Of a stretch of 64,000 nucleotides of DNA, positions 63,138 through 64,000 are shown piece after piece. The DNA is from an uncultured Acidobacteriia bacterium. Its GTDB lineage: Bacteria; Acidobacteriota; Terriglobia; Bryobacterales; Bryobacteraceae. How positions within the stretch are numbered: the stretch's first letter is position 1; the number at the start of each line of letters is the position of its first letter. The notes under the pieces are model-generated. The model saw only the letters and a list, made by a program, of their open reading frames with translations, was not told the origin of the DNA and made no database searches. The position numbers were made by a program, and so were the translations under genes. The DNA lies in the NCBI GenBank assembly GCA_903900705.1, contig CAIUOG010000120.1, positions 44,518-108,517 on the forward strand, read 5' to 3'.

Positions 63138-63167
63138 CTGACAGTGAGACGCGCGGCATGTTATAAA
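63138..63167 (+). promoter_or_regulatory. Sigma-70-like promoter of the DUF192 gene
   Basis: CTGACA (63138-63143), an 18-base spacer, then TATAAA (63162-63167). Predicted start falls at or next to the TTG initiation codon at 63175, so the mRNA may be leaderless or nearly so. Confidence 0.45.
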
Positions 63168-63174
63168 AGGGTTC

Positions 63175-63525
63175 TTGAAATTTCGGGTCAGAAACGTGAC
63201 GCGCGGTACATTGCTGGGCGACGCCATCGCCGAGGCGAGGACCAGTGCGGATCGGCAGAAGGGCCTGTTGAAGCACCAGGGGCTGGAGCAGGGCGAGGGA
63301 CTTTGGATTGTTCCCTGCGAAGGCATTCATACTTTTTTCATGAAGTTCGCAATTGACGTCGTGTATATTGATCGAAAGAAACGCATCCGGAAACTGGTGC
63401 GTCAGATAGGGCCATGGCGGATTTCTTTCTGCCTCCCGGCGCACTCCGTGCTTGAGCTGCCCACCGGTACCATCGATCAAACGAAAAGCGATTTAGGCGA
63501 CCAACTGGAGTTCGAGGCAGCTTGA
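63175..63525 (+). CDS. DUF192 family protein
   Basis: 116 residues from TTG. The DUF192 pattern is complete: 'NVTRGTLLGDAIAEARTSADRQKGLLKHQGL' region, 'GEGLWIVPCEGIHTFFMKFAIDVVYID', and 'AHSVLELPTGTI'. A small beta-barrel of unknown function; many homologs have a signal peptide but this one has none. The stop overlaps the TTG of the next gene (TTGA), so the two are coupled. Confidence 0.9.
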   Translation: MKFRVRNVTRGTLLGDAIAEARTSADRQKGLLKHQGLEQGEGLWIVPCEGIHTFFMKFAIDVVYIDRKKRIRKLVRQIGPWRISFCLPAHSVLELPTGTIDQTKSDLGDQLEFEAA

Positions 63526-64000
63526 AGAATACAGGTGTAGAGAATCCGAGGTTTGGAGTGTGTGCCGTGTCCGCCATCGTGGCCGCGGGACTGCTCGCCT
63601 CGTGCGCGCATCACCAGACTGCTTCGATCCGGCCGCCGCAGGATTTCTCCCATAACGCCGCTGACCGTCAGGTGATCAACGCGATGGATGCGGGCGACGG
63701 GGATCTGGAACTGCGTTCCCTTCGCGCCGCGCTCGACCGGGATGCGCTCAACCTGAACGCCCGCCTGGAACTCGCCAATCGATATCAGAAACTCGGTTTC
63801 CCGGAAGTCGCCATCGAACATGGACGCCTGGCCGTGGAACGCGCGCCGGATTCGGATGATGCCCACACCGGGCTGGCCAAACTGCTGCGCGACAACGGGC
63901 GCGCATCGGAAGGCGCAGAGATGCTCGCCGCGTACACGAGTTCTCACGTCGCGGCAGGCGCTTCCGCCTGGGCCTGGCTGGGGCTGCTGCGGGATGACGC
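63522..64000 (+). CDS. TPR-repeat lipoprotein, 3' truncated by the window end
   Basis: Open from TTG 63522 to the window end, at least 159 residues. The signal sequence ends in the lipobox 'LLASC' (Cys near 28). Then tetratricopeptide helices appear: 'ALNLNARLELANRYQKLGFPEVAIEHGRLAVERAPDSDDAHTGLAKLL' region and 'ASAWAWLGLL'. Probably an outer-membrane-anchored scaffold, like the larger TPR lipoprotein at 19778. It is coupled to the DUF192 gene by TTGA. Confidence 0.82.
   Translation, partial: MKNTGVENPRFGVCAVSAIVAAGLLASCAHHQTASIRPPQDFSHNAADRQVINAMDAGDGDLELRSLRAALDRDALNLNARLELANRYQKLGFPEVAIEHGRLAVERAPDSDDAHTGLAKLLRDNGRASEGAEMLAAYTSSHVAAGASAWAWLGLLRDD

Noticed and set aside
1..64000. tRNA, rRNA, CRISPR array, phage or toxin-antitoxin genes
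   Set aside because: Gaps between genes are nearly all under 170 bases and none folds as a tRNA or shows spaced direct repeats; no integrase, transposase or Cas motif seen.

Overview
The window is 64 kb of GC-rich, densely packed chromosome from a diderm bacterium. It is most likely an acidobacterium of the Solibacter/Bryobacter lineage. Three things point there. Two very large secreted YncE-type beta-propeller proteins (16367-19651 and 60074-63058) carry the C-terminal domain known as TIGR03437, first described in Solibacter usitatus. There is an Oar-like TonB-dependent receptor with an N-terminal carboxypeptidase-regulatory domain. There is also a secreted sensor joining a two-component-regulator propeller to GGDEF-EAL. 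An Omp85 protein, TamB and several lipoboxes establish an outer membrane. I saw no tRNA, rRNA, CRISPR array, phage or insertion sequence.

Layout. 1-7219: truncated Omp85/TamA-like protein, SurA-N chaperone and TamB, overlapping by 1-4 bases (outer-membrane biogenesis). 7241-9360: hemW and threonine aldolase. 9357-12688 (minus): short-chain dehydrogenase, orphan periplasmic binding lipoprotein and N-acyl-D-amino-acid deacylase. 12770-16293: FHA-GAF-SpoIIE phosphatase, then a Gfo/Idh/MocA dehydrogenase coupled to a sugar isomerase. 16367-22141: propeller protein and TPR lipoprotein, closed by an 18-bp terminator stem. 22220-25003 (minus): sodA, then dciA-gatC-gatA. 25086-26836 (minus): an F0-only ATP synthase cluster atpZ-atpI-atpB-atpE. 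26945-36303: TonB receptor, alpha/beta hydrolase, frameshifted GGDEF-EAL sensor, quinone oxidoreductase. 36311-44507: thiolase, glycosyltransferase, M28 peptidase, hydrolase-propeller fusion, sulfatase, racemase-like protein.

44492-46019 (minus) holds exosortase and EpsI. Divergent from them lies a coupled operon of an S55 peptidase, a propeller protein and RluB (46060-50869). 50802-59632 holds a secreted unknown, a DEAD-box helicase, an RNase III-fold miniature protein, rsmG, a DUF362 protein, a secreted unknown, an SMP-30 protein, a DinB-like protein and a universal stress protein (usp). The only large gene-free interval is 59633-60073, upstream of usp. The window ends with the second propeller protein, DUF192 and a truncated TPR lipoprotein.

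The most unusual points are as follows. (1) The usp upstream region has an exact -24/-12 sigma-54 promoter match, an upstream dyad, a 107-nt inverted repeat, and a nested palindrome touching a TATAAT box. (2) The ATP synthase c subunit carries the Na+-type ligand set (Q55, E88, S89, Y93) but lacks the usual glycine motif. (3) Two genes have a good case for CTG starts. (4) One extra base breaks the GGDEF-EAL sensor gene. (5) Exosortase and EpsI occur with no PEP-CTERM substrate in view. All functions are read from sequence motifs and recalled family knowledge; no database search was run.
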